Counted from the stretch's first letter, positions 34,437 to 47,395 are shown. The stretch is DNA of 64,000 nucleotides from Argentina anserina (GCF_933775445.1 NC_065872.1:23126001-23190000), one strand, 5' to 3'. The notes: a model not told the origin generated them from the letters alone. Numbers and translations: made by a program.

Positions 34437-37165
34437 CTATATTGGGTTTTTACAAGTCAATCTGTTGTGATTTGCATACTTCTTGCACCTACTACATTTG
34501 ATTGTCCTTAGAACTTCATTCTTACTTCTAAACCTCTGTGTCTTTGGCCTTCCAGCCCGCCTTTTTGTCAAAGGCGGCTCCAATATAAATAATGAAGATA
34601 GAGCTACATCGACCGGCTTTAAAATTGTAGGAACAAGATTGATTGAAAAAGAATACGTCTCAAGGTACTTTTCCACCTTTACAAACACACAACAAAAAAC
34701 AATAGTTACCAAAACAGTTAGTTAGACAGTTACACAGGCTGAGACCACATGTAATAGGATGTGTAACTAGCTAAGAAATACCTGCACAACAACAAAATAA
34801 ATAGTGTAGAGATTAAAGAACAATAACGCACCGTGAAAATAGGGTTGATGTATGAGTAAGGCGAGGCACCATGTTGCTGAATGACAACGAGGGCATGTGA
34901 GCAAGGAAATCCATGAACTTGCCATTCTCCACACGAACAATAAGAATCTGTCAAATTCACCATAACTGAATACTTCTGAGTTTGAACTTCATACACATGG
35001 GTATCAAATCTGCTAATTTTCCAGTATCTTCCCAACTCCAAGTTATCAATTAACTTCTTTTCTACCCTCGGGCACAACTCAGTGATCCAATTTTTTGAGT
35101 CTTCTTTACAAGTTGCAATTAGCACCATAGACTTAATTCTAATACCTTCATTAAGCTCAATAATAGGAAGACTTTTCAAATCCTTCACCCAATTATTGAA
35201 GCACTCAGCGAGATTGTTTGTCATTTCTCCAAACCTTTCACCATTAAAGTAAGATGAAGCCCATGTGTCCAAAGGGAGATCCACTAAAAATTTTTCAACA
35301 ACTTCACCACCTTCACGCTTAAATTTCTCAAAGTTCATCTGAAACTGATCCGTGGTACGGGAATAAGTACAACACATGAATAATTTTGAAATCCTGCTTC
35401 TAAGATATGAACCAACAACAAACTTTCCTTCAAGATTATCACGGAGATGCCTGTAACAATATCCCACTGGAGCGTTAGGAAACACTGATGGACTGATTTA
35501 CGAAGCCCATGATTGCGATCAGAAATGAATGTGATCTGCCTTGTAGAGTATGTAGACATATATTCAGCTAAAATCCCCAAAAAGAACGTCCGGTTATTCT
35601 CGGTTTCAGAATCCACAATAGCATAAGCTACCGGATACAAACCTGTAAAACAATCAAAAAAAAGAACATAAGTACCTATATACGTAACTATGTAAGTAAC
35701 CATGTCAGATTCTTAGTTAAATGAATAGTTACAATGTTAGATTCGTAGTTACATAAATAGTTACATTCACAGAAACGTTTGGAAGTGAGAAAGCAAAAGA
35801 ATAATAAGAGGTATTTATGTAACTATTTGTAATACTGGTCAAGTAAGTCATATATTCAAAGTTACTTGACTAGTTACATAAACATAGTCCACATGAAGGA
35901 AATCAGAAAAGAAGAAGAAATTAAGGGGCAGGACCTTGATTTGCATCCTTTGCTGATGCAGAAAGAAGCTATCCTTTGTACTTATTGGTGATAAAGGTAG
36001 CATCAATAAAGAGAATTAGTTTGCAACTCTGGAAATCTTTCATCCAAGCATCATAACTCACAAATAAACGAAGAAACCTTTTTGTTTCTATATCCCATTG
36101 CACTGTCACCCTTGAACCAGGGTTGCATTCAACGGTGCGGTTGCAGAACCAAGACAAATGATTGTAAAACTCAGCTTCATTACCAAGAAATTCTTCTCTA
36201 GCGCGTTCCCTACCATACTAGGCAGTACAATAAGGAACATCCAAACCATAATTTTGTTTTATATCTTGACATATATCAATAGCCTTCTTGTTAGGATTCT
36301 CCCGCAACTTATCAAGCATTATCTCCTTTATAATCTTGCTTCCCATCATCTTACTCTTTTGAAGTCGGATAACACCACGACATTTATGTTCGTTCACCAA
36401 TTCCTTAATCTCAAAGAAACCATTATACCTGCGTAAAAAGTATCATCAATGAAACTAACTACAATAAAATAATAAAAATAATAAGAGTAACTGCAAGGAG
36501 AACTGCTAAAGTAACTGAGATAAAACTCTAGTAACTATGAATGTAATTAAACTGGAATGAAAAACATATACATTATACCTGCTTAAAGATACCTTCACAG
36601 ACCACTCACAATCTTCAGAAACGTTCTTCTTATAGCAAGCAACAACACGATGCTTCGTATTTGTAACAAAATCAAATTCAAATCCAACTTCAATTGCATA
36701 CATTCTCAACTTCGTCCTAAACTCTTTCATGCCATCCTAAAAAATCTAACCTTTGGAGTGAATCAGAGATTCCCATCCTTTTGTTAAATACATCTTTGAT
36801 GCCTCCCGCCTATAACAACCCAAGTACTCATTTTCATCAAGCATCACACTAGACTCGTCACTAACATCATTGCTCACTACACTGGAAGAAGATCAACTAG
36901 CATCCATCAAGCAGACATCTACATCAACAAAATCAGAATTATACCGCTCTAAAACTCTAAACATCAACTTCATGTCAACTTCATTTCCCAATTGGTATAC
37001 AGTAGTATCTGGAGGAACAATATACTTGAGCTTCAAAGCACCTCTACACAAATCTAGAAAACGATCTCTTACGCAGTGACAAAAATCGGGGAAAGAACAA
37101 TTATATGAAAATGAAATAGCTGCTCCTTCACCAGAATATACAAGATTAGCTATAAATCCTTCCAT
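34437..37165 (-). pseudogene. MURA transposase of the Mutator-like element, decayed
   Basis: DDE transposase of the Mutator superfamily, read on the minus strand. Exons: 36760-37165 (N-terminal domain), about 36591-36738 (FRTKLRMYAIEVGFEFDF, the Mutator DNA-binding domain), 35935-36430 (first Asp in FIDATFITNKYKG), 34840-35645 (LYPVAYAIVDSE, second Asp in ISDRNHGL, Glu in NNLAECFNNW, then the SWIM finger CSCGEWQVHGFPCSH) and about 34437-34690 (KRRAGRPKTQR and a zinc-knuckle-like CSRCKKYANHNRLTC). Disabling changes: TGA at 36893-36895, TAG at 36218-36220 where the family has Trp, TAG at 35969-35971, and a frameshift near 35485 just after the second Asp. All catalytic landmarks are still visible, so decay is moderate. 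The element can no longer move itself. Confidence 0.92.
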
Positions 37166-38039
37166 TCCACCTACAAAAGAGATTATGAATCATAATCAGA
37201 TGGATAGTACCTATAAACACCTGGTAACTATACAATCAGTGTAACTAGGGTTGGAATTGTAACAATGCAAATAACCATACATGTAACTATCCGAGCTACA
37301 AATTACCAGCAAGGTAACTACGAAGCAACATACTAAATAATGAAAGTAACACACAAAAGCAAAATTCAAAAACTATAGACTCAAAACAATGTGAAGCAAT
37401 CAACAAATCAATTATTCATTTTGACAAGACAAAAACGAAAGGGAAAACAACATGTGAAGACCGAAAGAAATCAAAATAAAACTACTGACTACTCAATATA
37501 CAATGAAACAAAGTCGAAATGACATATGAAGCTATCAGAGTTGACAAACAAGCTAAAATTAAGTAAATAGCTCAAGTAACTGACAAAGTAACTACCAACA
37601 TAACTGTGAGACAAAACGAAAGAAACATCATGATACAAAACAAAACAACAAATGCAGCTATAAAAGTTGACAAACCAGCTAAAATCAAGAAAATAACTCA
37701 AGTAACTACCAACATAACTGTGAGACAAACAAAAGAAACTTAAAAAATTTCGAGCAATGTACGAAATCAGAGAGCAAAATGTAATCTAACAACGCTGAAA
37801 ACCTATCTAAACAGGAAATACAACATTGTAACTGAAAAATCACACAATATAATTTACCCAAATCGAAATAAACTATGATGATTTGAATGATCAAACAAGA
37901 AAATGATGACCATTGAGACGAAATTGATGTAAGGCGTGCATTGATTACCTGAGATCAGAAGAGGAGCTTCAATGCCAGAATGACAGATGGAGAAGAAGAA
38001 CTGACCAGGTTGTCTTCGTCTTCGTCTTCAACATCGTCT

Positions 38040-38071
38040 TCAATAGAAACGGAGAGAGAATTTCGATCTGG

Positions 38072-38102
<31 letters not shown>

Positions 38103-38135
38103 GTTTCGATGAGAAAGCTTCGATCAAGAGAGAGA
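38040..38135 (-). promoter_or_regulatory. CT-rich probable 5' leader of the MURA gene
   Basis: On the minus strand this is CTCTCTC-rich with interspersed TCGAAAC words, placed upstream of the MURA reading frame. A similar CT-rich tract lies at 26025-26270 upstream of the opposing gene. Both look like plant 5' leaders; no clear TATA box was fixed. Confidence 0.4.
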
Positions 38136-38139
38136 GAAG

Positions 38140-38829
38140 GAGAAATTTAGATCAGTTACAAGTAATATCAGGTAAAAAGAAGAAGAAAGGGTATACAGGT
38201 CATAGGGAAAAAAGAAAACATCACCCTTTTATCATTTTGTAAAAGAAAAAGAACATTTTTATTATTCATACTCTTTAATTAGGGTCTTTTGTATTCAACG
38301 GTTTCATTAATGAAGGTTTGAGGGCAGCCGCACTAGCCCTTATATAAAAAAAACATATCAGTTAAAGTAAAAAAGAAAGAGGGAGAGGGGAGAGAAAGAG
38401 CGCCAATTTGGGAAATTGTCAAATCTTGACCAACAATAACTCCACCTATATTATTAGTACCCTAGTATGTGCGAGTACTAGTGTGATTAGGAATTATTTG
38501 TGATGTTCTCGTTGGAGCCAACATCAACAAGGCAGACACATAATTATGGAGAGAGACTATAGCCATAACAAAGAGTCTGGAGTTACATGTCCAACCCTCA
38601 TGTGCATTTATGTGTTGAAAGCAATCAAGAGCAAATGACCACTCTAATTGCATATCTAACATAGACCTTGAGATTCACTACTGGTGAATGGAGTCAAACG
38701 AAGAATCAAGTCATCAAGGGATGCAGAACGGTTCTGCAGCTGGAGCAGCAACTATAAGTGGAAGGACCAAATAAAACACCACAACTAGATAGTTGATTTA
38801 GATCTTGGAAAAGTGTTGCGGATAGAGAC
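38140..38829. other. Between Mutator-like element and Copia gag remnant
   Basis: The right terminus of the Mutator-like element probably lies in the left part (38150-38345). The remainder has no recognisable gene and may be more of the decayed Copia element that follows. Confidence 0.4.
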
Positions 38830-39660
38830 AAGAGCTCAATGAGTAACAAGGGTCATGAGAGGAGTATCCAGGTCGGTAAAATTTTGATTATTAATTTGAA
38901 TTTTAGAACTCAAAACAAGAGCGTTAAGGACATCATAATAAATGGGTATATCTCTGGCTTTGGCGACACTAATAATATTCTCTATCAGAGGCCCACCGTT
39001 ATTCATTATTATAAAGGTGAGGTCAAAATAATCAATAGGATGTCCCAATTGAGCAAGGTATCAAAAACTTAGTTGATTTTATCAAGATAGTCAGAGATTG
39101 ACATATCCCCCGAGAGGTGTGAAGGAGTTGGTTGCAAAGTTGAAGGATATAATTTTGGTTTATTGAGAGGCATACTGGCTTACCAATAATGTCCATGTTG
39201 GATAAGAAGAAAGACCATGCCACTGTGGCTTGAATAAAGGAAGTAAGCGATCCAATGATCCACCCAATAATCATTTGATCAGTAGCCAACCATTCCTCAT
39301 AGGCAGGATTGACTTTATCAGTGAGAGTGGCTATTGGATTATTGGAAAATGTAGTGGGGCAGGGAAGGGTCCCTTCACAAAACCCATCATATTTTGAATT
39401 TTTAGAAGGGGAGTTATTTGTGCTACATTACATAGAGGGAATACTTGGGTGTAGTCTAGTTTGATTGTCAGAAAATTGGATATGGTGGTGGTGGTGGTGG
39501 GGGGGGGGGGGCAATAGTGATAATAGGATCGGATGACTTGGGGATTGATTTCGGTAGAAGGAGGGATGGGGTTGTTGGTAAAGCCTACATGAGAGAGAAT
39601 TGAGAGATTGAATAAAAAAACATTTCGTTTAAACAAAGACTCATGATACCATGAAGCATT
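38830..39660 (-). mobile_element. Copia gag remnant with primer-binding site
   Basis: The minus strand near 39640-39655 reads TGGTATCATGAG, a primer-binding site for initiator tRNA-Met. It is followed by decayed gag: a proline/threonine run, FLTIKLDYTQVFPLCNVAQI, IQNMMGFVKG, then LATDQMIIGWIIGSLT and further pieces in shifted frames. These match the usual Copia gag order (TLNIKLD..NY..W, GY.DG, WIVGSLS). The rest of the element and recognisable LTR ends were not found. It also contains a short (GGT)n/(G)n tract at 39484-39511. Confidence 0.7.
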
Positions 39661-40150
39661 CTAAATTGAAGACGTAAAGTTTGTTGATTTTTCAATCATG
39701 AACCATCTGATATATACGATAGGAGTATATATTCACATTTATTTAAATCTTAAAGTTTAGGTATCCACGTGTGCTTCTGGCTTGGTGACGTGTGCTTTGG
39801 CATGCCAACTTGTGGTCAAGTGAGGTTTATGGCGAATCGAGGTTTCAAAGTTATTGTGCGCTGTTTTGACTTCTATTTAAATGACTGTAAGCTAAGGAAA
39901 GATCACTCTTGCGCAAAATTTTGTTTGCCTTGGATTAAGGACTTTAACATGAGACGGCTTTGCCACGATGTTCGTCTGACTTGGTGAATATTGTGAATGT
40001 GATAGTGATATGTGATTCTTTTGTGATTTTCTTATATAAATTGCATAGAATTATAAAAAATCAAAGTACAGGCGACCAAAATAAATTGCAAAAACATAAC
40101 AAATAAGAACGTAAAGAACAATAAGTGCATGAAAGATAGATGAATATCAA
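39661..40150. other. No gene recognised
   Basis: May be the LTR of the Copia remnant on its left. A 72-codon plus-strand ORF at 39769-39987 has a compositionally protein-like sequence with several cysteines but no motif I can name, so I do not call it a gene. Confidence 0.4.
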
Positions 40151-41904
40151 TGTAATAACCTGAATTTTCGATTTCCATTCTTGTAATTTCTTGAAAATTA
40201 ATAGATTGGTGATTTGGATAAATTCTAATTCTATACCTTCAATATAGTCCTTCTTTGAAAGTCGAATTGATTTCAAGAACCAAGAGCTTGAAAAACGCCT
40301 AAGTTTCTAAAGGCTTAAGAGTTGACTTTTAATTCGTCTCTTATTTTTGAAAACTTTCTTCAGGAAAGTTGTAGAGTTCGTCGATGCGAGTACACAAACA
40401 CACGAAATGCATAAATCGAACATCGTATGAAAAAGTTATGAATCAAAAATGATGTTGGGGCATTTTAAGAAGTGGTAAAAATAGGGGTAGAATAGAGGAA
40501 CCCCTAAAAGGAAAATCATAATTTTTTTTGAAGGAGAGCAGCCGACTGACTCCCTCTCCTCTCTCTCCATTGCGCCAAACGTTTCCAGCTTGGAGCTTCG
40601 CTGTCCGACCACCAATCCAACCGCCACTGGTCCCGTTGGAACTGCACGACCACCCTTTTCAAGTCTGGGGTGGTGGCACATCACCCCTTGCCACCTAGCA
40701 ACCGCTGCGACGTCGTTAAGCCGGCGGTTTAGCCAGCGTTTCTCCCCATTTAGGCCACCATAGGCCATGAAACCAATCCATTAGGAGCGCAAGGGGTCGT
40801 GTTCCATACCCTCCAAGTGGCTTGATCCAATCCGAAGCAAGGAGGAAGAATCGAATGAAAATCCAAACCGGGCTATTTCTTGAAATCGAACTTTGCGAGG
40901 TAATTTCCAAGTTGTCCTTTAGTTTTGGACTTGATGCTAGTTTAAGAAGTTGTTGGGTAGGTTGTGGAGAAGAGTTTAGTGTAGGGAAGCCGACCCAAAA
41001 TGCTCGGGTTGTCACCGGAACATAGGGCCCACGCGCAGTCGGCCGTGTCGGCGTGTGGTGGCGGGTTTGACTAGTTTTGGAGCCGTTTTGTACTCTGTGA
41101 TGTTGTACACGTTGATTATAGTGCGTGTTTATAATTTTGAAGAATTTGGAATAAGTTGTTGCTAGTGGAATTAAGGTTGAATCGATTCATGAAGTTTTTG
41201 ATATGGTCGGAATCCAAAAATCGGAAACTTGTTTAGTAAGTTGCTGATAGTGTATTAGTGAGGTGGAAAGTTGACAATTGCATGAGAGTCATTAGAGAGA
41301 ATGTTTGATTGATTGATTTATTTTGGTTTATATTATTACTAAGTGAAGACTATATCACTTAGGTGTTGACGAGACGAGGGGATGAGCCTCACTTGGTGTA
41401 GTAGAAGACGTAGTGGGGGTAAGAGGTGAGTAAATCTCCTTAGTTACAATTTAATTTGAGTTATTAACATAGTCCATGTATCATTAACTTATAAAATTGT
41501 TCTAAAATAAGTTTTGGTTTTAAATTACATGAACTTGATTGTCTATTGTCCATGGGTAAGATTTTAATAAATGATTTCAAATTTGGTAATTATGGACTAT
41601 GGTTAAAGTTGAGTATGAAATTGGATTATACAATAAGCTGTGGAAAATAGCACACGACAGCGGCCAATGCCATATTAACCCCGCAACTATTTCAACCGCG
41701 GTATTTGTAGGTACAACCCACTTGTCCTACCATGCCACGTGGTCTTACCAAATATAGGTTCAAACAATTATACATTTTAGACTTCATGGCCAAGTACATG
41801 TGTTATTATGTAAATACTTTAGAGTGAATTTTTATCAAGCATGACTATCGAAATTGTGCAAGGATAAATGTAAGTGTTTCAAGAACGAATCCAGAGACAA
41901 GGAT
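40151..41904 (+). mobile_element. Gypsy-type LTR fragment
   Basis: It begins TGTAATAACCTGAATTTTCG, a usual start for plant Gypsy LTRs, and has the long non-coding body typical of such LTRs. I could not find its end; it is interrupted at 41904 by the solo LTR that follows. The ORFs on the minus strand at 40436-41015 show no known protein motif. Confidence 0.5.
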
Positions 41905-44196
41905 TGTAATACTCCGAAATTTAGTATTTACTATTTAGTACTCTAAGGTTATAAATTAGAATTAATTCAATTTTTCTTCTAATATTTCTCTTTAGAAACC
42001 AATGATACTAAGGTTCATACTTTCAAAGATAGAATATTTCTTTTTGTAAGTATTAGACCACGATATGAATATGTTAGATCATATTCTTGCGTATACTCGA
42101 TACTTTATAATCGAGTTTAAGACTAATACTAATAGTATTATCTTTTATGCATTATATTAGTATTAGATAGTGCAAATATATTGAAAACCTTATGAAATGA
42201 ATATACTAAATTCATTTACTTTTTAGAATAACACATATAAATGTGTTTGTTATATCTACATATATATATATAATCCATATGTCAATATATTTTGAACCTA
42301 GCTGATTTATTTTTATGTTTTACCCCATCACACTATTTTTTTTCTTTGCCAACAACCACACTAACTAGCTATGTCATCACTCAATAATAATTATTGAGAA
42401 TGGTAGGTGAGAATTAAACTTTTGTGTTCCTTCTTGGCCTATTTATAATTGTGAGCTGCCTCAAGTTTTCTTCACACTTCAAAATTATAAATCATGCAAG
42501 TCTAGAGTTCTCTTAGTTGATAGAAAACTCAACCATCCAATGTTTCTCAAGCTAAAATTCTAGCATTCACTCTTTCTCTCTTAAACAAGTTCCTTCTTTA
42601 CTTAAGTACCCAACTTTGGATCCACATCAAAACCTTATTTTCATCCCTGAAATTTCAAGGTAAGTACATCTTAGATCCTTATAATCTTTTGTCTTTTAAG
42701 ATTTATCAAAATGCATAGCTAAGGATAAAATGGAAAAACCATGTTTTGGTAAGAGTTATATTTTCATATTTTATAACATGTGAGTTTGTCCAAGGTAACA
42801 ATAACATTAAATTCCTCATGAGAAATGCTTCAATTTTAGGCTTTTCAATTACTCAAAAATGTTTAGAAATGAATAAGTTATGGCTAATAAAAGTTAGAGT
42901 TAATAAACTCACTAAACATCTTTTGTAGCACTCACAACTTTAAAAACTCATATATCAGTCATTTCTTAACCATTTTCCACAAACTTATATCAAATTAAAG
43001 TATAAGACCTCTACTTTTAATCTGGAAAGTTTCAGAACAAATGATAAAATGTTTGTTACAAGTAGAATATGTAGACATCTAAAATGATAACTTGATGATC
43101 AGTTTCTGCACTGCTACTGTGTTTGAACTTTTTTGGACTCAATGACTTTGAACTCGACTGTATGACTTATCATATTGGATTCTATACAAAAAATCCTTGA
43201 ACATAGACTCCTCACTTGCCTAATTTTGACGTTTATTGATTGAGTTATCGATACGGAAAGTTGATGGACTTCGACACTATAATTTGAATGATAATTGCTA
43301 TTTTGGACAAAGACTTTCCTTATTATGGGAGAAATGACTACTAATTTTTTGACTACTAACTAATATTATCTAATTAAAGTACATTTACTTTATCTGCACA
43401 TGTATTTTCAAGTTGATTAACTTGTTTATTTCATGCATACATTGAGTTATTGATAAATATTTATATCTTGGTGTAAGATTATATATATATATATATATAT
43501 TTTTTAGTATTTAAATATTGTCTTAATTACTAAACTCTGTGATATTTTATTGACGTTATTGAGTTGGAGGTGTGAAGCCAGGTGATTAGTATTATCCCGT
43601 GCTTAAGTGAATTGCTGGTAAAATTGTTTTGTGCTTTGTGAGTTAGCCTTGGGCTCTAGTCTCTACAAATAGTGCACTATTATACTCATAGGAGAATTGA
43701 CCTTGAGTATACATACTTTGGTGTTTGTCTCGGTATGCTGAGGCTTATCCGTGTTTTGGGTAAACGTGAACCCTAACATGTGACTTTGTGATTAATTACC
43801 AGTTTTCTTGAAAATTCGCACAATTTATTGAATATATTATAAGAATGTATTATGTACTTATTGAGTCTGTGTTACTCATGATGCTACACAATATTATTTT
43901 CAGATAATGAGTAGATGCTTGGGGAATGTGATGAATCTACTAAATAAAATGAGGATTTTTCTTCACTTATTATTTCAAGACAATAAATGCGAGACTCATG
44001 TATCTTCGCTAAATTTCAGTATTTCTAAATCCGCTGTATTAGAAAATTACTTTGATTTTGTTTCCTAATAAAAATATTATTCATACATATATTTCTATCA
44101 GTTTTATTAAGGAAATTTTATTGATTTTAAGGTCACACCTCTAATTCGGGAACCATATTTTCATATAATAGTGGTCTCGAATTTGAGGGCGTGACA
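41905..44196 (+). mobile_element. Solo Gypsy-type LTR (2292 bp) with perfect 5-bp target duplication
   Basis: Starts TGTAATACTCCGAAATTTAG and ends GAGGGCGTGACA. Immediately outside, AGGAT is present on both sides (41900-41904 and 44197-44201). The start and end words are those of plant Gypsy LTRs that open TGTAACACCCCGAAATT. There is no internal region, so an ancestral full element has recombined between its LTRs. An (AT)n run lies at about 43483-43500. No protein is encoded. Confidence 0.9.
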
Positions 44197-44339
44197 AGGA
44201 TACATGGTGCAGTGATGATGATGGAGAATGAAGGGTTGTTTGTTAAATAAGCCTTGTGGATGGTAAAAGTGTCTACATGGGTGAAAGAAAGATTGCAAGG
44301 GTGCTAGAAATTACAATAGCTTATATTAAGGGTTTTTGC

Positions 44340-45052
44340 TATATTGGAATTTTAGATTTTGATAAGGTAGTGAGAACAAGTTAGTCGGTTTATAGTTTGA
44401 GTAGTACAAGTCAGTGGGTTCATGAGGTCGTTTTCTTCTACCTTGACAGATTCTTCTTCCCCAAATTTATTCTCAATAATCATGTTATGCAAGATAATGC
44501 AAGCGATCATTATGCTTCTCAGTGTGGACCTCTTGTGCAAACGAGCCCTATGACGAATGATTGCCCAACGAGATTGCAGGATGCCGAATCACATCTCCTC
44601 ATCTTTGTGGTACGCTTCTTGTTTATTTGCAAATAGTTTATACGCTTATGACTGGGGGTTTGTAATAGCTTTCACAAATGTAGGATAGATTCCATCAGCA
44701 AGATAATATGTATTGATATATCTACTACCATTGACGTGAAATGTCACAGTTGGGGTGTTACCAGCAGTCATTCCTTTAAAGACCGATGATTATTCGAGCA
44801 CGTAAATATCGTTTTGAGCTCCTGGCACACTGAAGAAAGCATGTCATACCCATGTGTCATACAAGGCCACCGCTTCAAGAATAATTGTGGGATGTCCTTT
44901 CCATCCAGTGTAAGCCTCTTGCCATCCGGTTGGACAGTTCTTCCACTCCCAATACATACAATCGATACCTCCGATCATATCTGGAAATCCCCAGTGATCA
45001 GTCCTTACTAGAAGTCTTCGGAGGTCTTGCAACGCCTCGTACCAAGAATATC
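44340..45052 (-). pseudogene. PIF/Harbinger transposase, C-terminal half
   Basis: The minus strand reads EALQDLRRLLV, FPDMIGGIDCMYWEWKNCP, GWKGHPTIILEAVALYD, then across a stop HAFFSVPGAQNDIYVLE, VNGSRYINTYYLADGIYP and FVKAITNPQS. These are the DDE blocks of PIF/Harbinger transposases: first Asp in GGIDCM, second Asp in QNDI, and the region around YYLADGIYP. Several stops break the later part. The N-terminal half lies at 47396-48053 beyond an LTR-like insertion. Confidence 0.9.
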
Positions 45053-45301
45053 TAGCATTTAACTTAATTACATAGTATTTAGATATCCATTAGCCTTAAT
45101 TACATCATAAATAATTAGGAAGTAATTTTTATAACTTTTTTTGAAAATTAGTTTCAAAGTTTAAAAAAATAGAGTTCAACGATACGAGAGCATACGTGCT
45201 AACAGTTCGTTAAATGGAGTTGTAAAGAGGAAATTATGATTATATTTGTTTGAGGACATTTTGGTCTTTTCTTTACTAAAACCCTGGTTTAATTATAAAG
45301 A

Positions 45302-45338
<37 letters not shown>

Positions 45339-47395
45339 CCGAGAACGCACCTCCTTTTACCACTGTCAAGACCACTTCGCCGCCACCAATTCCAACTACT
45401 TCCGGTAATAAAATTGGTATTATTTTCTTCATCCCTTCATGCTATTTTTATCCATACTAGCCATGTAACTTATTTCTTTTTATGCTCAATAAATCAAACT
45501 ATAGAAGATATGGAGCTTTTCCAGTGAAATTGCAAATTCGGCCAATCGATCAAGGGTTTGGGGAAACCCCGAGTTATAAACTCTATACCTCTGGGATAAT
45601 CTTTTAAGTATAGGATTCCATCTAGATTTGAATTTTATGGAGATAGAGTTTTGGCCACCATGAACCACCGTGGCTGCACCACATCCGGTGGTGATTCATA
45701 GTACTTTTAGTCAATTTTAGGCCTTATTCTACCTCTTTAATTGTGTGGGAATTAGCCAAAGTGAATTGTTAATATTTGGGTGAGGAATTAGATTTTGGTG
45801 ATGAGACTTTATTGGTGAAATTGAATTGGAAGTGTTGGACTTGAGGATGAGAAGTAGATTATAATAGGTTCGATTGTTAATGGGGAAGCTTGAGTGAGCG
45901 ACGGTTACTAGGATGCATCCATGTTATTTTTACTTAATTTATTTAAATTTGATTTAAAAACTTGTTTATATTATTATTTGGTAAGGTGATCCGATAGTGC
46001 GAGCTTCCGAGGACAATCCTCAGACGGGACACACCTAGCTACTCTTCATTGTGAGTTGGACTTTGTTTTAAAAAAAGAGAAATGCATGCAAATATTTTGA
46101 CTTGAATTTCCTAATTTATGCTTTCATATCCTATCTATATGGTGTTCTTCTCATAAATTAAATTTTATATATTTGGTTTTAAATGTTTATGTGGTTTATA
46201 ATATGTCCTCAAGTAAGTTGTGTGATTTGTAATATATTACTAGTTTTAGTGAAAAAGAGGAAGAAAATTCTTAAACCATTTTTCTTGGTTAGTTAATTAC
46301 AAAATTTAAATATTTTTTAATGTGTATAAAAGGAAGGAAAACATAAATTTGAGAAAGTAAAATAAGACCTTATTTTTATACACCTTACGAGTACCCAACT
46401 CCAGCAAATTCTAGATTGACGGTCTAGATATTTTAGTTACGTGCACATATACCTAAACGCTCTGCTTGTGTATCGGCGGACGCACATGTGCATGACCAGA
46501 TCCCCCGCTTTGCCTGATGCGCACAGATGCATGACCAGCTATTCCCCCTCTCCCGCTCTGCTTATGTTGAGTTCGCTCAACATAAGTGCATGATCAGTTG
46601 TCCACCATGCTCTGCCTAATCTGACTTAGTCATTTTAGGTGCATGACCAGTTTACTTTTGGGTACAAATTGCAAGAAGTGTTGTTGCTATTTTCAATTCG
46701 TTCATTAACTTACGAATTTTTATTATGGCATAAACTATATTTTGTAATGAGTTGTACTCTATGTTTAAGTCCTTGAAGCATTCCTATATTTTATAGCACG
46801 ATAGTTTCATTCCTTTAGTATTATTATTGAATGCATAAACATTTGTGAAAGAGAAATAATTTTTAAAGAATATCGAATTTCTTGACGTATAGTTTTATAA
46901 TTATATTTTTATCCTCTCACGTCTCACGTTTTCCTATGTTTTTTCTCAGGGCTCTTTGGTTTTCTGTTTTGCTCATATATTAGATTTCACTGAGGTTAGA
47001 CCGCACCACGTTAAGGCATTCTCCTTATCTACTGTCATCCTTTCAATCTTGTAGGATTTGTTTCTTTCGTATCTTTGCATTTTTGTACATCATTTGATCT
47101 AGTAACTCATGCTCTGATGTAAATAAAGTTGGATACATGATTCCTAGTTGTAATGTTAGGCTAATGACCGTCGTATTTTGGGTTGGTAGTGGATGCTTTT
47201 ATGAGGGACAACATGTCTTATTTGGGAGTTTAATATATATGTGTTTTTATTAGAAGTGTGTTATTTGATTTACAGGTTTTGGGATAGTCCATTTTTAAGG
47301 GAGGTTATGCCGAATTTTTGACGTAAAAAATATTTTCTAATTATGGCTACACAAGTCCACCTCGGATTTCAAGGGGAAATCCGGGAATAGGTCTG
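45053..47395 (+). mobile_element. LTR-like Gypsy fragment inserted in the Harbinger transposase
   Basis: Non-coding sequence separating the two transposase halves. Words such as GGTGATCCGATAGTGCGAGC, CGAGGACAATCCTCAGACGG and, near the right end, TTAAGGGAGGTTATGCCGAA are of the kind found in long plant Gypsy LTRs. It carries a (GA)n tract at 45299-45338. The exact ends and a target duplication were not found. Confidence 0.5.
46440..46660. repeat. Degenerate ~60-bp tandem repeat with GTGCATGACCAG
   Basis: The word GCATGACCAG (or GCATGATCAG) recurs four times with CTCTGCCTGAT-like and CCCC-rich spacers. Within the second unit GTTGAG and CTCAAC flank a short palindrome (TTATGTTGAG..CTCAACATAA). 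Confidence 0.7.

Larger units (their letters stand above)
25950..38130. mobile_element. Large Mutator-like element with convergent Ulp1-type and MURA genes
   Basis: Two decayed genes face each other: a plus-strand gene (26684-33790) ending in a Ulp1-like protease domain, and a minus-strand MURA transposase (34437-37165). CT-rich tracts that look like 5' leaders lie at both outer ends (about 26025-26270 on the plus strand and 38040-38135 on the minus strand), so each promoter sits near one terminus. The whole interval is marked by dense GTAACT words outside the exons, and that signal stops at about 26.6 and 38.2 kb, supporting a single element. Long terminal inverted repeats were not found, as in non-TIR Mutator-like elements such as Arabidopsis VANDALs. 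The exact ends are uncertain by several hundred bases. Confidence 0.8.
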
